Assembly: GCF_003369795.1 (NCBI RefSeq)
Contig: NZ_CP026730.1
Coordinates: 4,827,001-4,891,000 of the forward strand
Source of the DNA: Streptomyces sp. CB09001
GTDB lineage: Bacteria > Actinomycetota > Actinomycetes > Streptomycetales > Streptomycetaceae
DNA length: 64,000 bases
Reading direction: 5' to 3'
Shown one piece after another: positions 24,498 through 32,217 of this stretch; positions within the stretch are counted from its first letter, which is position 1; every line of letters begins with the position of its first letter. Under the pieces are notes generated by a model. That model was not told where the DNA came from and did no database searches. It was given only the letters and a program-made list of their open reading frames with translations. The translations under genes and the position numbers were made by a program.

Positions 24498-25514
24498 CTA
24501 TCCGGCGGACGTGATCCGCACCGCTTCCGCCGCCCGCTCCGCGCCCTTGGCGCCCTCGGAGCCCGTCGGGTACCACTTGCTGTCGGTGTTGCCCGCGGTC
24601 CACTCCCGGCCCGCGTAGGTGACCCGTTGGATGTGCAGCGAGGACGCGTTGGCCACCGCCCAGTGCGCCAGCTGCCAGCCGCGCCGCCCGTGCTCCCGGG
24701 CCGAGCCGGCACCGGTACCGCCGGTCACCGGCAGTGTCACGGTCCGCTCGTCGGAACGGGTCGCGGGCGGGGAGGACGCGGCGTCGCCGCCCACCTCCAC
24801 GCCGGCCGGTCGCAGCACGTCGTGTCCGAAGTCCCGCACCAGCGCGGCGCGGACCGCGTCCGGCCCCTTCTCCGGAGTCGCACCGGGGCGCCCGTCGCAG
24901 GTCAGCGCGGCCGCGGACCGTCCGGTGAGCGCGGCGGCCAGCAACTCGGCGTCCGGTTCGTGCTTGGCGTAGGCGTACGGGAAGGCGCTGCGCTGCACCC
25001 GCTGGGCGGCGTCGGTCAGCGGAAGATCGAGGTAGCCGGGCACCTCGACCAAGTGGTCGTAGAACAGACCCGCCGAGTACGCCGGGTCCATGATCTCCTC
25101 GGGCTTGCCCCAGCCCTGCGAGGGCCGCTGCTGGAACAGGCCGAGCGAGTCCTTGTCGCCGTGGTCCAGGTTGCGCAGCGCCGACTCCTGCAGCGCGGCC
25201 GCCAGCGCGATCGTCACGGCCCGCTCGGGCAGCCCGCGCGCGGTGCCCACGGCGGTGATCGTGGCCGCGTTCACCGCCTGCTCCGGGGTGAACTCGTAGG
25301 TCGTCCGGCCGTCCTTGCCGGAGGCCACCTTGCAGCCCGGAGCGCCCCCGCCTCCGGTGACGTACTGCACGGCCAGATAACCGGCGACCGCGAGCAGGAC
25401 CATGGAGGCGGCGCCCGAACGGGCGAGGCGGCCACGGCGTTTGCGAGGTGGGGACGGCTGGAGCACGCGTACAAGGTACTGGAGGGTAGGGTCCGGTGTC
25501 CGCCGGGTGCGCAC
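24498..25514 (-). CDS. Membrane-anchored conserved protein, lysozyme-like exported domain
   Basis: Up to 338 residues. A basic N-terminus (PPRKRRGRLAR) precedes one membrane helix (ASMVLLAVAGYLAVQYV, about 37-53). The exported part contains LAAALQESALRNLDHGDKDS, then LGLFQQRPSQGWGKPEEIMD and AGLFYDHLVEVPGY. The segment with a conserved glutamate and LGLFQQRP is reminiscent of lysozyme-like/transglycosylase folds, although members are often labelled only as hypothetical or heavy-metal transporter proteins. I infer an envelope role. GTG 25514 and GTG 25467 are both possible starts. It is divergent from dapE with a 35-base gap, so promoters must overlap. Confidence 0.65.
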   Translation of the reverse strand: MRTRRTPDPTLQYLVRVLQPSPPRKRRGRLARSGAASMVLLAVAGYLAVQYVTGGGGAPGCKVASGKDGRTTYEFTPEQAVNAATITAVGTARGLPERAVTIALAAALQESALRNLDHGDKDSLGLFQQRPSQGWGKPEEIMDPAYSAGLFYDHLVEVPGYLDLPLTDAAQRVQRSAFPYAYAKHEPDAELLAAALTGRSAAALTCDGRPGATPEKGPDAVRAALVRDFGHDVLRPAGVEVGGDAASSPPATRSDERTVTLPVTGGTGAGSAREHGRRGWQLAHWAVANASSLHIQRVTYAGREWTAGNTDSKWYPTGSEGAKGAERAAEAVRITSAG

Positions 25515-25549
25515 CTTGCCCGAAGGGGCAGGGCGTTAGGGTCGGGGCC

Positions 25550-26629
25550 ATGGCCGATACCCCGCTTGACCTCACGCTGGACGCCGCGGAGCTTACCGCG
25601 CGGCTCGTCGACTTCCCGTCCGAGAGCGGCACCGAGAAGCCCCTGGCGGACGCGGTCGAGAGCGCCCTGCGGTCCCTGCCGCACCTGTCGGTCGAGCGGT
25701 ACGGCAACAACGTGGTCGCGCGCACCGGCCTTGGCCGCGCGGAGCGGGTGATCCTGGCCGGCCACATCGACACCGTGCCGATCGCCGGCAACGTCCCGTC
25801 CCGGCTGGACGAGGACGGAGTCCTGTGGGGGTGCGGCACCTGCGACATGAAGGCGGGCGTCGCGGTCCAGCTGCGCATCGCGGCCACCGTTCCCGCCCCC
25901 AACCGCGACCTGACCTTCGTCTTCTACGACAACGAGGAGGTCGCCGCCGAGCTGAACGGCCTGAAGCACGTCGCCGAGGCCCACCCCGAGTGGCTGGAGG
26001 GCGACTTCGCGGTGCTCCTCGAACCGTCCGACGGCCAGGTGGAGGGCGGCTGCCAGGGCACCCTGCGGGTGCTGCTGAAGACCGCGGGGGAGCGGGCGCA
26101 CTCGGCCCGCTCCTGGATGGGCTCCAACGCCATCCACGCCGCCGCCCCGATCCTCGCGCGCCTGGCGGCGTACGAACCCCGCTACCCGGTCATCGACGGT
26201 CTGGAGTACCGCGAGGGCCTCAACGCCGTCGGCATCACGGGCGGGGTGGCCGGCAACGTCATCCCCGACGAGTGCGTCGTCACCGTCAACTTCCGCTACG
26301 CCCCGGACCGCACCCCCGAGGAGGCGCTCGCCCACGTGCGTGAGGTCTTCGCCGACTGCGGGGTGACGGACTTCGTGGTCGACGACCACAGCGGCGCGGC
26401 CCTGCCGGGCCTGTCCCACCCGGCCGCGGCGGCCTTCATCGAGGCCGTGGGCGGCACCCCGCAGCCGAAGTACGGCTGGACGGACGTGTCGCGCTTCTCG
26501 GCGCTCGGCGTCCCGGCGGTCAACTACGGCCCCGGCAACCCGCACTTGGCGCACAAGCGCGACGAGCGGGTCGAGGTGGCGAAGATCCTCGCGGGCGAGG
26601 AGCGCCTGCGCTCCTGGCTGACGGCTTGA
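25550..26629 (+). CDS. dapE: Succinyldiaminopimelate desuccinylase DapE
   Basis: A zinc-dependent M20-family hydrolase of 359 residues that removes succinate from N-succinyl-L,L-diaminopimelate, giving the diaminopimelate used for lysine and peptidoglycan. Metal-binding and catalytic signatures are visible: ILAGHIDTVP, WGCGTCDMKAG and FYDNEEVA, and the C-terminal histidine in GPGNPHLAHKRDE. The dimerisation domain lies in the middle (AHSARSWMGSNAIH). ATG 25550 gives the expected family length. dapC, encoded at 22491, supplies its substrate, so two steps of the succinylase pathway are near each other. Confidence 0.93.
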   Translation: MADTPLDLTLDAAELTARLVDFPSESGTEKPLADAVESALRSLPHLSVERYGNNVVARTGLGRAERVILAGHIDTVPIAGNVPSRLDEDGVLWGCGTCDMKAGVAVQLRIAATVPAPNRDLTFVFYDNEEVAAELNGLKHVAEAHPEWLEGDFAVLLEPSDGQVEGGCQGTLRVLLKTAGERAHSARSWMGSNAIHAAAPILARLAAYEPRYPVIDGLEYREGLNAVGITGGVAGNVIPDECVVTVNFRYAPDRTPEEALAHVREVFADCGVTDFVVDDHSGAALPGLSHPAAAAFIEAVGGTPQPKYGWTDVSRFSALGVPAVNYGPGNPHLAHKRDERVEVAKILAGEERLRSWLTA

Positions 26630-26697
26630 TCCACGGCGGTCGCGGCGGGTTTGTGCCGCTGCGTGGCGGACATGCTGAGGTCCCTCGTACGTAACCC

Positions 26698-26711
26698 GCG
26701 TAGATCTACGC
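26698..26711. promoter_or_regulatory. 14-bp perfect palindrome upstream of the LOG gene
   Basis: GCGTAGATCTACGC is a perfect palindrome 35 bases before the start codon at 26747. Its position, near the probable transcription start, suggests an operator; no matching regulator is adjacent. Confidence 0.45.
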
Positions 26712-26746
26712 TGAGGTGGAAGAACCTGCAACTGGAGGGAGCTCGC

Positions 26747-27505
26747 ATGGCTACCGGCAACCCCGAGGGCAAGAAGCGGCCACCGGAGGAGCAGCGCCTG
26801 GGCCCCGTCCTGCGGCGGCGGGGCCAGGTGCAGGAGAGCACCACGGACCAGCGCCTGCTGGACGAGCGTGCTCCGACGGACTGGGTCCACACCGACCCCT
26901 GGCGCGTCCTGCGCATCCAGTCGGAGTTCATCGAGGGCTTCGGCACGCTGGCCGAACTGCCGCCCGCCATCAGCGTCTTCGGCTCCGCCCGTACGCCCGT
27001 GGACTCACCGGAGTACGAGGCGGGCGTGCGGCTGGGCCGCGGGCTGGTGGAGGCGGGCTTCGCCGTGATCACCGGCGGCGGGCCGGGCGCCATGGAGGCG
27101 GCCAACAAGGGCGCCCTGGAGGCGAAGGGCACCTCGGTCGGCCTGGGCATCGAACTGCCCTTCGAACAGGGGCTCAACCCCTACGTCGACATCGGCCTGA
27201 ACTTCCGCTACTTCTTCGTCCGCAAGATGATGTTCGTGAAGTACGCGCAGGGCTTCGTCGTCCTGCCCGGCGGCCTCGGCACCCTGGACGAACTCTTCGA
27301 GGCCCTCACCCTGGTGCAGACCCAGAAGGTGACCCGCTTCCCCATCGTCCTGTTCGGCTCGGCGTACTGGGGCGGCCTGGTGGACTGGCTCCGCGGCACC
27401 CTGGTGGCCCAGGGCAAGGCCGCGGAGAAGGACCTCATGCTCTTCCACGTCACCGACGACGTGGACGAGGCGGTCGCCCTGGTCTCCAAGGAGGCGGGCC
27501 GCTAG
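26747..27505 (+). CDS. LOG family protein (cytokinin riboside 5'-monophosphate phosphoribohydrolase-like, TIGR00730)
   Basis: A Rossmann-like protein of 252 residues with the LOG signature LPGGLGTLDELFEALT (PGGxGTxxE near residues 174-182) and GGGPGAMEAANKGA. LOG enzymes split nucleoside 5'-monophosphates into base and ribose 5-phosphate; the M. tuberculosis relative Rv1205 is known to release cytokinins. The first 60 residues (NPEGKKRPPEEQRLGPVLRR) are a charged extension. ATG 26747 follows GGAGGGA. It lies between dapE and the convergent dihydropteroate synthase gene, the same order as in mycobacteria as I recall it. Substrate in Streptomyces is not known. Confidence 0.9.
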   Translation: MATGNPEGKKRPPEEQRLGPVLRRRGQVQESTTDQRLLDERAPTDWVHTDPWRVLRIQSEFIEGFGTLAELPPAISVFGSARTPVDSPEYEAGVRLGRGLVEAGFAVITGGGPGAMEAANKGALEAKGTSVGLGIELPFEQGLNPYVDIGLNFRYFFVRKMMFVKYAQGFVVLPGGLGTLDELFEALTLVQTQKVTRFPIVLFGSAYWGGLVDWLRGTLVAQGKAAEKDLMLFHVTDDVDEAVALVSKEAGR

Positions 27506-27561
27506 CGGCCGGTCACGGGCGGGGGTGGGGTCCCGGGCCGGCCGCGGGCGCGGACGAGGCC

Positions 27562-28434
27562 CTAGGCCAGCCCCCGCCGCGCCACCGCCGGCTCCCGGTG
27601 CCCGGCGATCGTCGCCACCATGTCCAGCACCTGCCGGGTCTCCGCCACCTCGTGCACCCGGTACACCCTCGCCCCCAGCCATGCCGACACCGCCGTCGTC
27701 GCCAGCGTGCCGATCAGCCGTTCCTTCACCGGCCGGTCCAGCGTCTCCCCGACGAAGTCCTTGTTCGACAGGGACACCAGCACCGGCCACCCCGTCTCCA
27801 CCATCTCCCCGAGCCGTCGCGTCGCCTCCAGGCTGTGCCGGGTGTTCTTGCCGAAGTCGTGCCCGGGGTCGATCAGCACCGACTCCCGCGGCACCCCCAG
27901 CCCCACCGCCCGCTCGGCCAGCCCCAGCGTCACCCGCAGGATGTCGGCCACGACGTCGTCGTACGTCACCCGGTGCGGCCGCGTCCGCGGCTCGGCCCCG
28001 CCCGCGTGCGTGCACACCAGGCCCACCCCGTACCGGGCCGCGACCTCCGCGAGCTTCGGATCGACTCCGCCCCACGCGTCGTTCAGCAGGTCCGCCCCGG
28101 CCTCGCAGACGGCCTCGCCGACCTCGTGCCGCCAGGTGTCCACGCTGATCACGACGTCCGGATGCCGACGCCGCACCTCCGCGACGAACCCCACCGTCCG
28201 CCGTGCCTCCTCCGTGGCCGACACCTCGTCCCCGGGACCGGCCTTCACCCCGCCGACGTCGATGATCGCGGCGCCCTCGGCCACGGCCTGCTCCACGCGC
28301 GCGAGGGCGGGCTCGTCGCGGAAGGTCGCCCCCCGGTCGTAGAAGGAGTCCGGGGTCCGGTTCACGATCGCCATGATCACCGGCTCCTGCGCCGCGAATT
28401 CACGCCTGCCCAGCCTGAGCATCCCCTGTGACAT
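27562..28434 (-). CDS. folP: Dihydropteroate synthase (FolP family)
   Basis: A TIM-barrel enzyme of about 290 residues that condenses p-aminobenzoate with hydroxymethyl-dihydropterin pyrophosphate in folate synthesis. Family motifs are clear: IMAIVNRTPDSFYDRG, IDVGGVKAGPG, VVISVDTWRHEV, LLNDAWGG, and the C-terminal ARVYRVHEVAETRQ. Because the motif NDxWG and context resemble the second FolP paralogue of actinobacteria (FolP2 next to LOG and tag), it may be the paralogue whose DHPS activity is doubtful. GTG 28446 is an equally possible start; GAGGAG is directly against ATG 28434. It is divergent from the DivIVA-domain gene. Confidence 0.9.
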   Translation of the reverse strand: MSQGMLRLGRREFAAQEPVIMAIVNRTPDSFYDRGATFRDEPALARVEQAVAEGAAIIDVGGVKAGPGDEVSATEEARRTVGFVAEVRRRHPDVVISVDTWRHEVGEAVCEAGADLLNDAWGGVDPKLAEVAARYGVGLVCTHAGGAEPRTRPHRVTYDDVVADILRVTLGLAERAVGLGVPRESVLIDPGHDFGKNTRHSLEATRRLGEMVETGWPVLVSLSNKDFVGETLDRPVKERLIGTLATTAVSAWLGARVYRVHEVAETRQVLDMVATIAGHREPAVARRGLA

Positions 28435-28590
28435 CTCCTCGTCCACACCGTTCTCTCGTGCCGCTCTCGACCCCGGGCGGGCGGCCCTTCGGCCACCGCG
28501 GCCCCGGCTGTCAGACTCGCATGGCACGATCGGACCCGACACAACCGACTCCGGCACAACCGACGCCGACCCGACCATGGGGGCCCAGCG

Positions 28591-28950
28591 ATGGTCATGT
28601 TCCTGTTCCTCGTCATCGCGCTGGCCGTCGTCGTGGCCGCGGTGACACTCGCCGTGGTTGGCGGCGGCGAGAGCGGGCCGCTGCCCGACGCCGCGCCCGA
28701 GCGGGTGAGGGACGCGCTGCCCCCGGACCGGCCGGTGGGCCGCGGCGACGTGGAGCGGTTGCGCTTCCCGCTCGTGGTCCGCGGCTACCGCATGGCCGAC
28801 GTCGACGACGCCCTCGGCCGCCTCGGCGCCGAGCTGGCCGAGCGCGAGGCCCGGATCGCCGACCTGGAGTCCGCGCTGGCGGGCGCCCGGGCCGCGGCGG
28901 CCCACCGCCACGTCGTCATGGACAAGCCGGACCGGGAGGAGCAGCAGTGA
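28591..28950 (+). CDS. Small membrane protein with DivIVA-like segment
   Basis: A 119-residue protein with one N-terminal membrane helix (MFLFLVIALAVVVAAVTLAV). The segment LRFPLVVRGYRMADVDDALGRL is typical of the DivIVA membrane-targeting region and is followed by a coiled coil (LAEREARIADLESALAG). This suggests a protein that associates with curved membrane or cell-division sites, but DivIVA itself is larger. Its stop overlaps tag (GTGA at 28947-28950), making an operon. Mycobacteria have a small protein at the same place beside tagA, as I recall. Confidence 0.8.
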   Translation: MVMFLFLVIALAVVVAAVTLAVVGGGESGPLPDAAPERVRDALPPDRPVGRGDVERLRFPLVVRGYRMADVDDALGRLGAELAEREARIADLESALAGARAAAAHRHVVMDKPDREEQQ

Positions 28951-29531
28951 GCGCCGGGGAGGCCGTCGCGGGCCCGGACGGCGCGCTGCGCTGCCCCTGG
29001 GCGCTGTCCACCGCGGACTACGTCACGTACCACGACGACGAGTGGGGCCGCCCGGTGCACGGCGACGACGCCCTCTACGAGCGGCTCAGCCTGGAGGCCT
29101 TCCAGTCCGGCCTGTCCTGGATCACCATCCTGCGCCGCCGCACCGGCTTCCGCGCCGCCTTCGCCGACTTCGAGATCGCCAAGGTCGCGGCCTTCACCGA
29201 CGCCGACCGCGAGCGCCTGCTCGCGGACACCGGCATCATCCGCAACCGCGCCAAGATCGACGCGACCCTCGCCAACGCGCGCGTGCTGGCCGAGTGGGCC
29301 CCCGGCGACCTGGACGAGCTGATCTGGTCGCACGCCCCGGACCCGGCCGGACGACCGGCCCCGAAGACCCTCACCGACGTCCCGGCCGTGACCCCGGAGT
29401 CCACGCTCCTGTCCAAGGCCCTGAAGAAGCGGGGCGTGCGCTTCGTCGGCCCGACGACGGCGTACGCGCTGATGCAGGCGTGCGGACTGGTCGACGACCA
29501 CCTGGCGGCATGCGTGGCCCGCAGACCCTGA
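28947..29531 (+). CDS. tag: DNA-3-methyladenine glycosylase I (Tag)
   Basis: A base-excision repair enzyme of 194 residues that removes 3-methyladenine from alkylated DNA. Tag family motifs are present: CPWALSTADYVTYHDDEWGRP near the N-terminus, LSLEAFQSGLSWITILRRR, IIRNRAKIDATLANA, and FVGPTTAYALMQACGLVDDH. The GTG start overlaps the DivIVA-domain gene by four bases. The family's zinc ligands, Cys near the N-terminus and the C-terminal His/Cys, appear to be C16 of RCPWAL and the H and C of VDDHLAAC. A repeat-rich gap follows. Confidence 0.93.
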   Translation: MSAGEAVAGPDGALRCPWALSTADYVTYHDDEWGRPVHGDDALYERLSLEAFQSGLSWITILRRRTGFRAAFADFEIAKVAAFTDADRERLLADTGIIRNRAKIDATLANARVLAEWAPGDLDELIWSHAPDPAGRPAPKTLTDVPAVTPESTLLSKALKKRGVRFVGPTTAYALMQACGLVDDHLAACVARRP

Positions 29532-29591
29532 GCCGCCGGCCACCCGGCACCGACGGCCTCTCACCCATTGCCGTCCGCCCGCCGCGCCCGC

Positions 29592-29830
29592 GCCTGTTCC
29601 GCCGGGCCGTTTGCCGTCGGTCGTCCGGGGCGTGTCACCGGCGGCCCGCCGTCGGCCGCCGGGCCGCTCGGCGTCGGCTCTCCGCGGCCTGTCACCGGTT
29701 GTCGTCCGGCCGAGCCTGTTCCGCCGGGCCGTTTGCCGTTGGTCGTCCGGGGCGTGTCACCGGCGGCCCGCCGTCGGCCGCCGGGCCGCTCGGCGTCGGC
29801 TCTCCGCAGCCTGTCACCCGTTGTCGTCCG
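29592..29830. repeat. Two 117-bp direct repeats (period 122 bp) in the tag/echA gap
   Basis: Copies at 29592-29708 and 29714-29830 are identical except for three substitutions and are separated by five bases. Each begins GCCTGTTCCGCCGGGCCGTT and ends TTGTCGTCCG. They fill most of the 401-base gap between two convergent genes, and decayed pieces of the same theme (GGCCGCTCGCGGCCCGTCACC) follow to about 29930. No coding potential is seen. Confidence 0.9.
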
Positions 29831-29932
29831 CCGCCTTCACCGGCCGCTCGCGGCCCGTCACCGGTTCCCTTGCCGCGCGCCGCGGCCCGCCCGTCGCCCG
29901 AGGCCCGTCGCCGGGTGCCTGCAGGTGTCCGC

Positions 29933-30736
29933 CTACCGGCCCAGGTACTTCGGCTTCTCCTTCTCGACGAACGCCCGCACCGCGATCGCGTGGTCCTCGG
30001 AGGCGCCCGCCCGCGACTGCAGCTCGTCCTCCTTGTCCAGCGTCTCGGACAGCGAGTGCGTCAGCCCGTACGCCATCGCCTCCTTCAGCGCCGCGTACGC
30101 CACCGTCGGCCCCTCGGCCAGCGCCCGCGCCGTCTTCTCGGCCTCGGCGCGCAGGTCCGCGGCGGGGACGACCCGGGTCGCGATGCCCAGCTCGTACGCC
30201 TCCTGCGCGCGGATGCTGCGCGGGAAGAGGAGCAGGTCGGCGGCGCGGCCGGGGCCGACGACGCGCGGCAGCGTCCAGGAGATGCCGGAGTCCGCGGTGA
30301 GCGCCACGCCCGCGAAGGACGTGTTGAACGCCGCCGTGTCCGCGACGATCCGGTAGTCCGCGGCGAGCGCGAAACCGAGCCCCGCTCCGGCCGCCACGCC
30401 GTTCACGGCGGCGACCACCGGCTTCTCGGCGCCGGCGAGCGCCCGGACGATCGGGTTGTAGTGCTCGCGCACCGTGCTCATCGTCTGCCCCGAGCCCGTC
30501 TCCCGGTCGGCGGCCAGCAGTCCGATGTGCTCCTTGAGGTCCTGGCCGACACAGAACGCCCGGTCACCGGCCGCGGTCAGCAGCACCGCCCGTACGGCGT
30601 CGTCCGCCGCCGCGGCACGCACCGCGTCCCGGAGCGCGACCTTGGTCTCGATGTTCAGCGCGTTCATCGCCTCGGGGCGGTTCAGCGTGATCGTCGCGAG
30701 CCCGTCGCTCACTTCGTAGAGCACGGTGTCGGCCAT
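29933..30736 (-). CDS. Enoyl-CoA hydratase/isomerase family protein (PaaG-like)
   Basis: A crotonase-fold protein of 267 residues. Conserved segments are LATITLNRPEAMNALN, DRAFCVGQDLKEH (first oxyanion-hole part), and KPVVAAVNGVAAGAGLGFAL (second part with the GAGxG turn). GLTADSGISWTLPR-type sequence (ALTADSGISWTLPRVVG) follows, resembling the PaaG/2-(1,2-epoxyphenyl)acetyl-CoA isomerase branch. The exact acyl-CoA substrate is not deducible. ATG 30736 follows GGAGGGG six bases upstream. It stands alone, convergent with tag across the repeat region and divergent from the DUF3117 gene. Confidence 0.88.
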   Translation of the reverse strand: MADTVLYEVSDGLATITLNRPEAMNALNIETKVALRDAVRAAAADDAVRAVLLTAAGDRAFCVGQDLKEHIGLLAADRETGSGQTMSTVREHYNPIVRALAGAEKPVVAAVNGVAAGAGLGFALAADYRIVADTAAFNTSFAGVALTADSGISWTLPRVVGPGRAADLLLFPRSIRAQEAYELGIATRVVPAADLRAEAEKTARALAEGPTVAYAALKEAMAYGLTHSLSETLDKEDELQSRAGASEDHAIAVRAFVEKEKPKYLGR

Positions 30737-30954
30737 GGGGATCCCCTCCGCGTCGTGGCATGCAACGGCATGTGTCCGGGAGACAGCATGACGGAGATCA
30801 CCGGGAACGGATCGCCCATGAGGTGTGACCTGCGTCAAAGAATTCCGGTCCGTATCCGTTCGGTGGAAGTGGGCGAGGGCGCGCAGTATCGCAGTCACAT
30901 CGCCGAATTGAGTGGTTTTGCTCGCGCGCGTTGCCCAAGCGATGCCGACCGATG

Positions 30955-30985
30955 TTGGTCATCGGGTCCTGGGATGCGGGATAAT
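30955..30985 (+). promoter_or_regulatory. Putative promoter of the DUF3117 gene
   Basis: TTGGTC (30955-30960) and GATAAT (30980-30985) are 19 bases apart, a longer spacing than ideal, about 110 bases before ATG 31096. The rest of the 359-base divergent gap 30737-31095 shows no gene. Confidence 0.35.
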
Positions 30986-31095
30986 GGCCGGGAAGCAATG
31001 TGTTCGATGCCGGTGTCGCGCGTCCATGCGGTCCGCGCGTGCCCTCACGGGCCGTCGGCGGTGACGGTGAGCTGGTATCAGGAAGGGGAACGAGC

Positions 31096-31263
31096 ATGGC
31101 GGCCATGAAGCCGCGGACGGGCGATGGCCCGCTCGAGGTGACCAAGGAGGGGCGGGGCATCGTCATGCGCGTTCCGCTCGAAGGCGGCGGGCGGCTCGTC
31201 GTCGAGCTGACCCCCGACGAGGCCGACGCGCTCGGCGACGCCCTCAAGAAGGTCGTCGGCTGA
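31096..31263 (+). CDS. DUF3117 domain protein
   Basis: A 55-residue protein, MAAMKPRTGDGPLEVTKEGR at its start, then GIVMRVPLEGGGRLVVELTP and DEADALGDALKKVVG. This is the nearly invariant DUF3117 family found throughout actinobacteria; its function is not known. GGAAGGGGAACGAGC supplies the ribosome binding site before ATG 31096. It is followed by an excellent terminator, so it is most likely a one-gene transcript. Its neighbours tag on one side and the O-methyltransferase/sigE pair on the other recall the mycobacterial order. Confidence 0.92.
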   Translation: MAAMKPRTGDGPLEVTKEGRGIVMRVPLEGGGRLVVELTPDEADALGDALKKVVG

Positions 31264-31291
31264 CGCGCGAGCGACCATACCCGTTCAGTCG

Positions 31292-31317
31292 CCCCGGTAC
31301 CGTTCGCGGTGCCGGGG
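31292..31317 (+). terminator. Terminator of the DUF3117 gene
   Basis: CCCCGGTACC and GGTGCCGGGG pair over ten bases with one T/G wobble around loop GTTCGC, followed by TGATTGTTCTT. This is one of the few hairpins here with a T-rich tail. Confidence 0.75.
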
Positions 31318-31385
31318 TGATTGTTCTTCGACGGCCCTTCCCGTGCGCGGCACTTCTCTCCGGCGCTTCGGTTCGGCGCTCGGGG

Positions 31386-32018
31386 TCAGCGCTTCACGGC
31401 GCACAGCAGTCCGTCGCCCACCGGGAGCAGTGACGGCACCAGTTCCTGGCTCTCCCGCACCGCGCGCAGGAGTTCCCGCACCCGCAGCACCTCGGTGGGC
31501 TGCGGTCCCGAGTCGATCGTGCGGCCTGCGCCGAAGACGCCCTCGAAGGCGACGAGACCCCCGGGACGCAGCAGGCGCAACGATTCAGCGAGGTAGTCCA
31601 GGTACTCCAGACGGTCGCCGTCGCAGAAGACCAGGTCGTATCCGGCGTCCGCGAGCCGGGGCAGTACGTCCAGGGCGCGCCCGGGAATGAACCGGGCCCG
31701 GTTGCTGGCGAAGCCCGCGGCCCGGAAGGCCTGGCGGGCGAACTGCTGGTGCTCCGGCTCCGGGTCGACGGTGGTCAGTACCCCGTCCGGCCGCATGCCG
31801 TGCAGCAGATGGATGCCGGAGACGCCGCAGCCGGTGCCGATCTCCGCGACGGCCTTGGCGTCCACGGCGGCGGCGAGCAACCCCAGGGCGGATCCCGTGC
31901 CCGGGGTCACCGAGCGCAGGCCTGCGTCGCGGGCCCGGTCGCGTGCCCAGAGCAGCGCGTCGTCCTCGGCGACATAGGCGTCGGCGAACGCCCAGCTCGT
32001 CTGCCGGTTGCCGGTAAT
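31386..32018 (-). CDS. O-methyltransferase, probable ATT start
   Basis: A class I SAM-dependent O-methyltransferase: VAEIGTGCGVSGIHLL is the SAM-binding motif, TVDPEPEH and LVFCDGDRLEYLDYL follow, and the C-terminus matches the Rv1220c-type enzymes encoded beside sigE. A GTG at 31910 exists, but homology clearly extends upstream (ITGNRQTSWAFADAYVAEDD). In that frame there is no ATG, GTG, TTG or CTG before the stop codon TAA upstream. AGGAG lies seven bases before an ATT at 32018, which I take as the start, giving 210 residues. Substrate is unknown. Divergent from sigE. Confidence 0.8.
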   Translation of the reverse strand: MTGNRQTSWAFADAYVAEDDALLWARDRARDAGLRSVTPGTGSALGLLAAAVDAKAVAEIGTGCGVSGIHLLHGMRPDGVLTTVDPEPEHQQFARQAFRAAGFASNRARFIPGRALDVLPRLADAGYDLVFCDGDRLEYLDYLAESLRLLRPGGLVAFEGVFGAGRTIDSGPQPTEVLRVRELLRAVRESQELVPSLLPVGDGLLCAVKR

Positions 32019-32071
32019 GACCCTCTCCTGTCCCCGTCGTTGCCTCGGCGTGACTGTATCCGTTGGCGTCG

Positions 32072-32097
32072 GGAACCCGCAGATGGGACCAGTCGTT
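32072..32097 (+). promoter_or_regulatory. ECF-type promoter upstream of sigE
   Basis: GGAAC (32072-32076) and CGTT (32094-32097) are separated by 17 bases. This is the -35/-10 form recognised by ECF sigma factors of the SigE type, and it points toward sigE 120 bases downstream. It suggests autoregulation. It lies inside the 5' side of the divergent O-methyltransferase gene. Confidence 0.5.
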
Positions 32098-32217
32098 TAA
32101 AGGGGGAAGCAAAGAGGCGGTGCCGAAGAGGCGAACGAGCGGGCCGGGGACGAGCCGTACCGGCGCAGATCAAATTCTCGTAAAACCGCTTATCCGGAGC
32201 TAACGGGCGAGGTGGCT

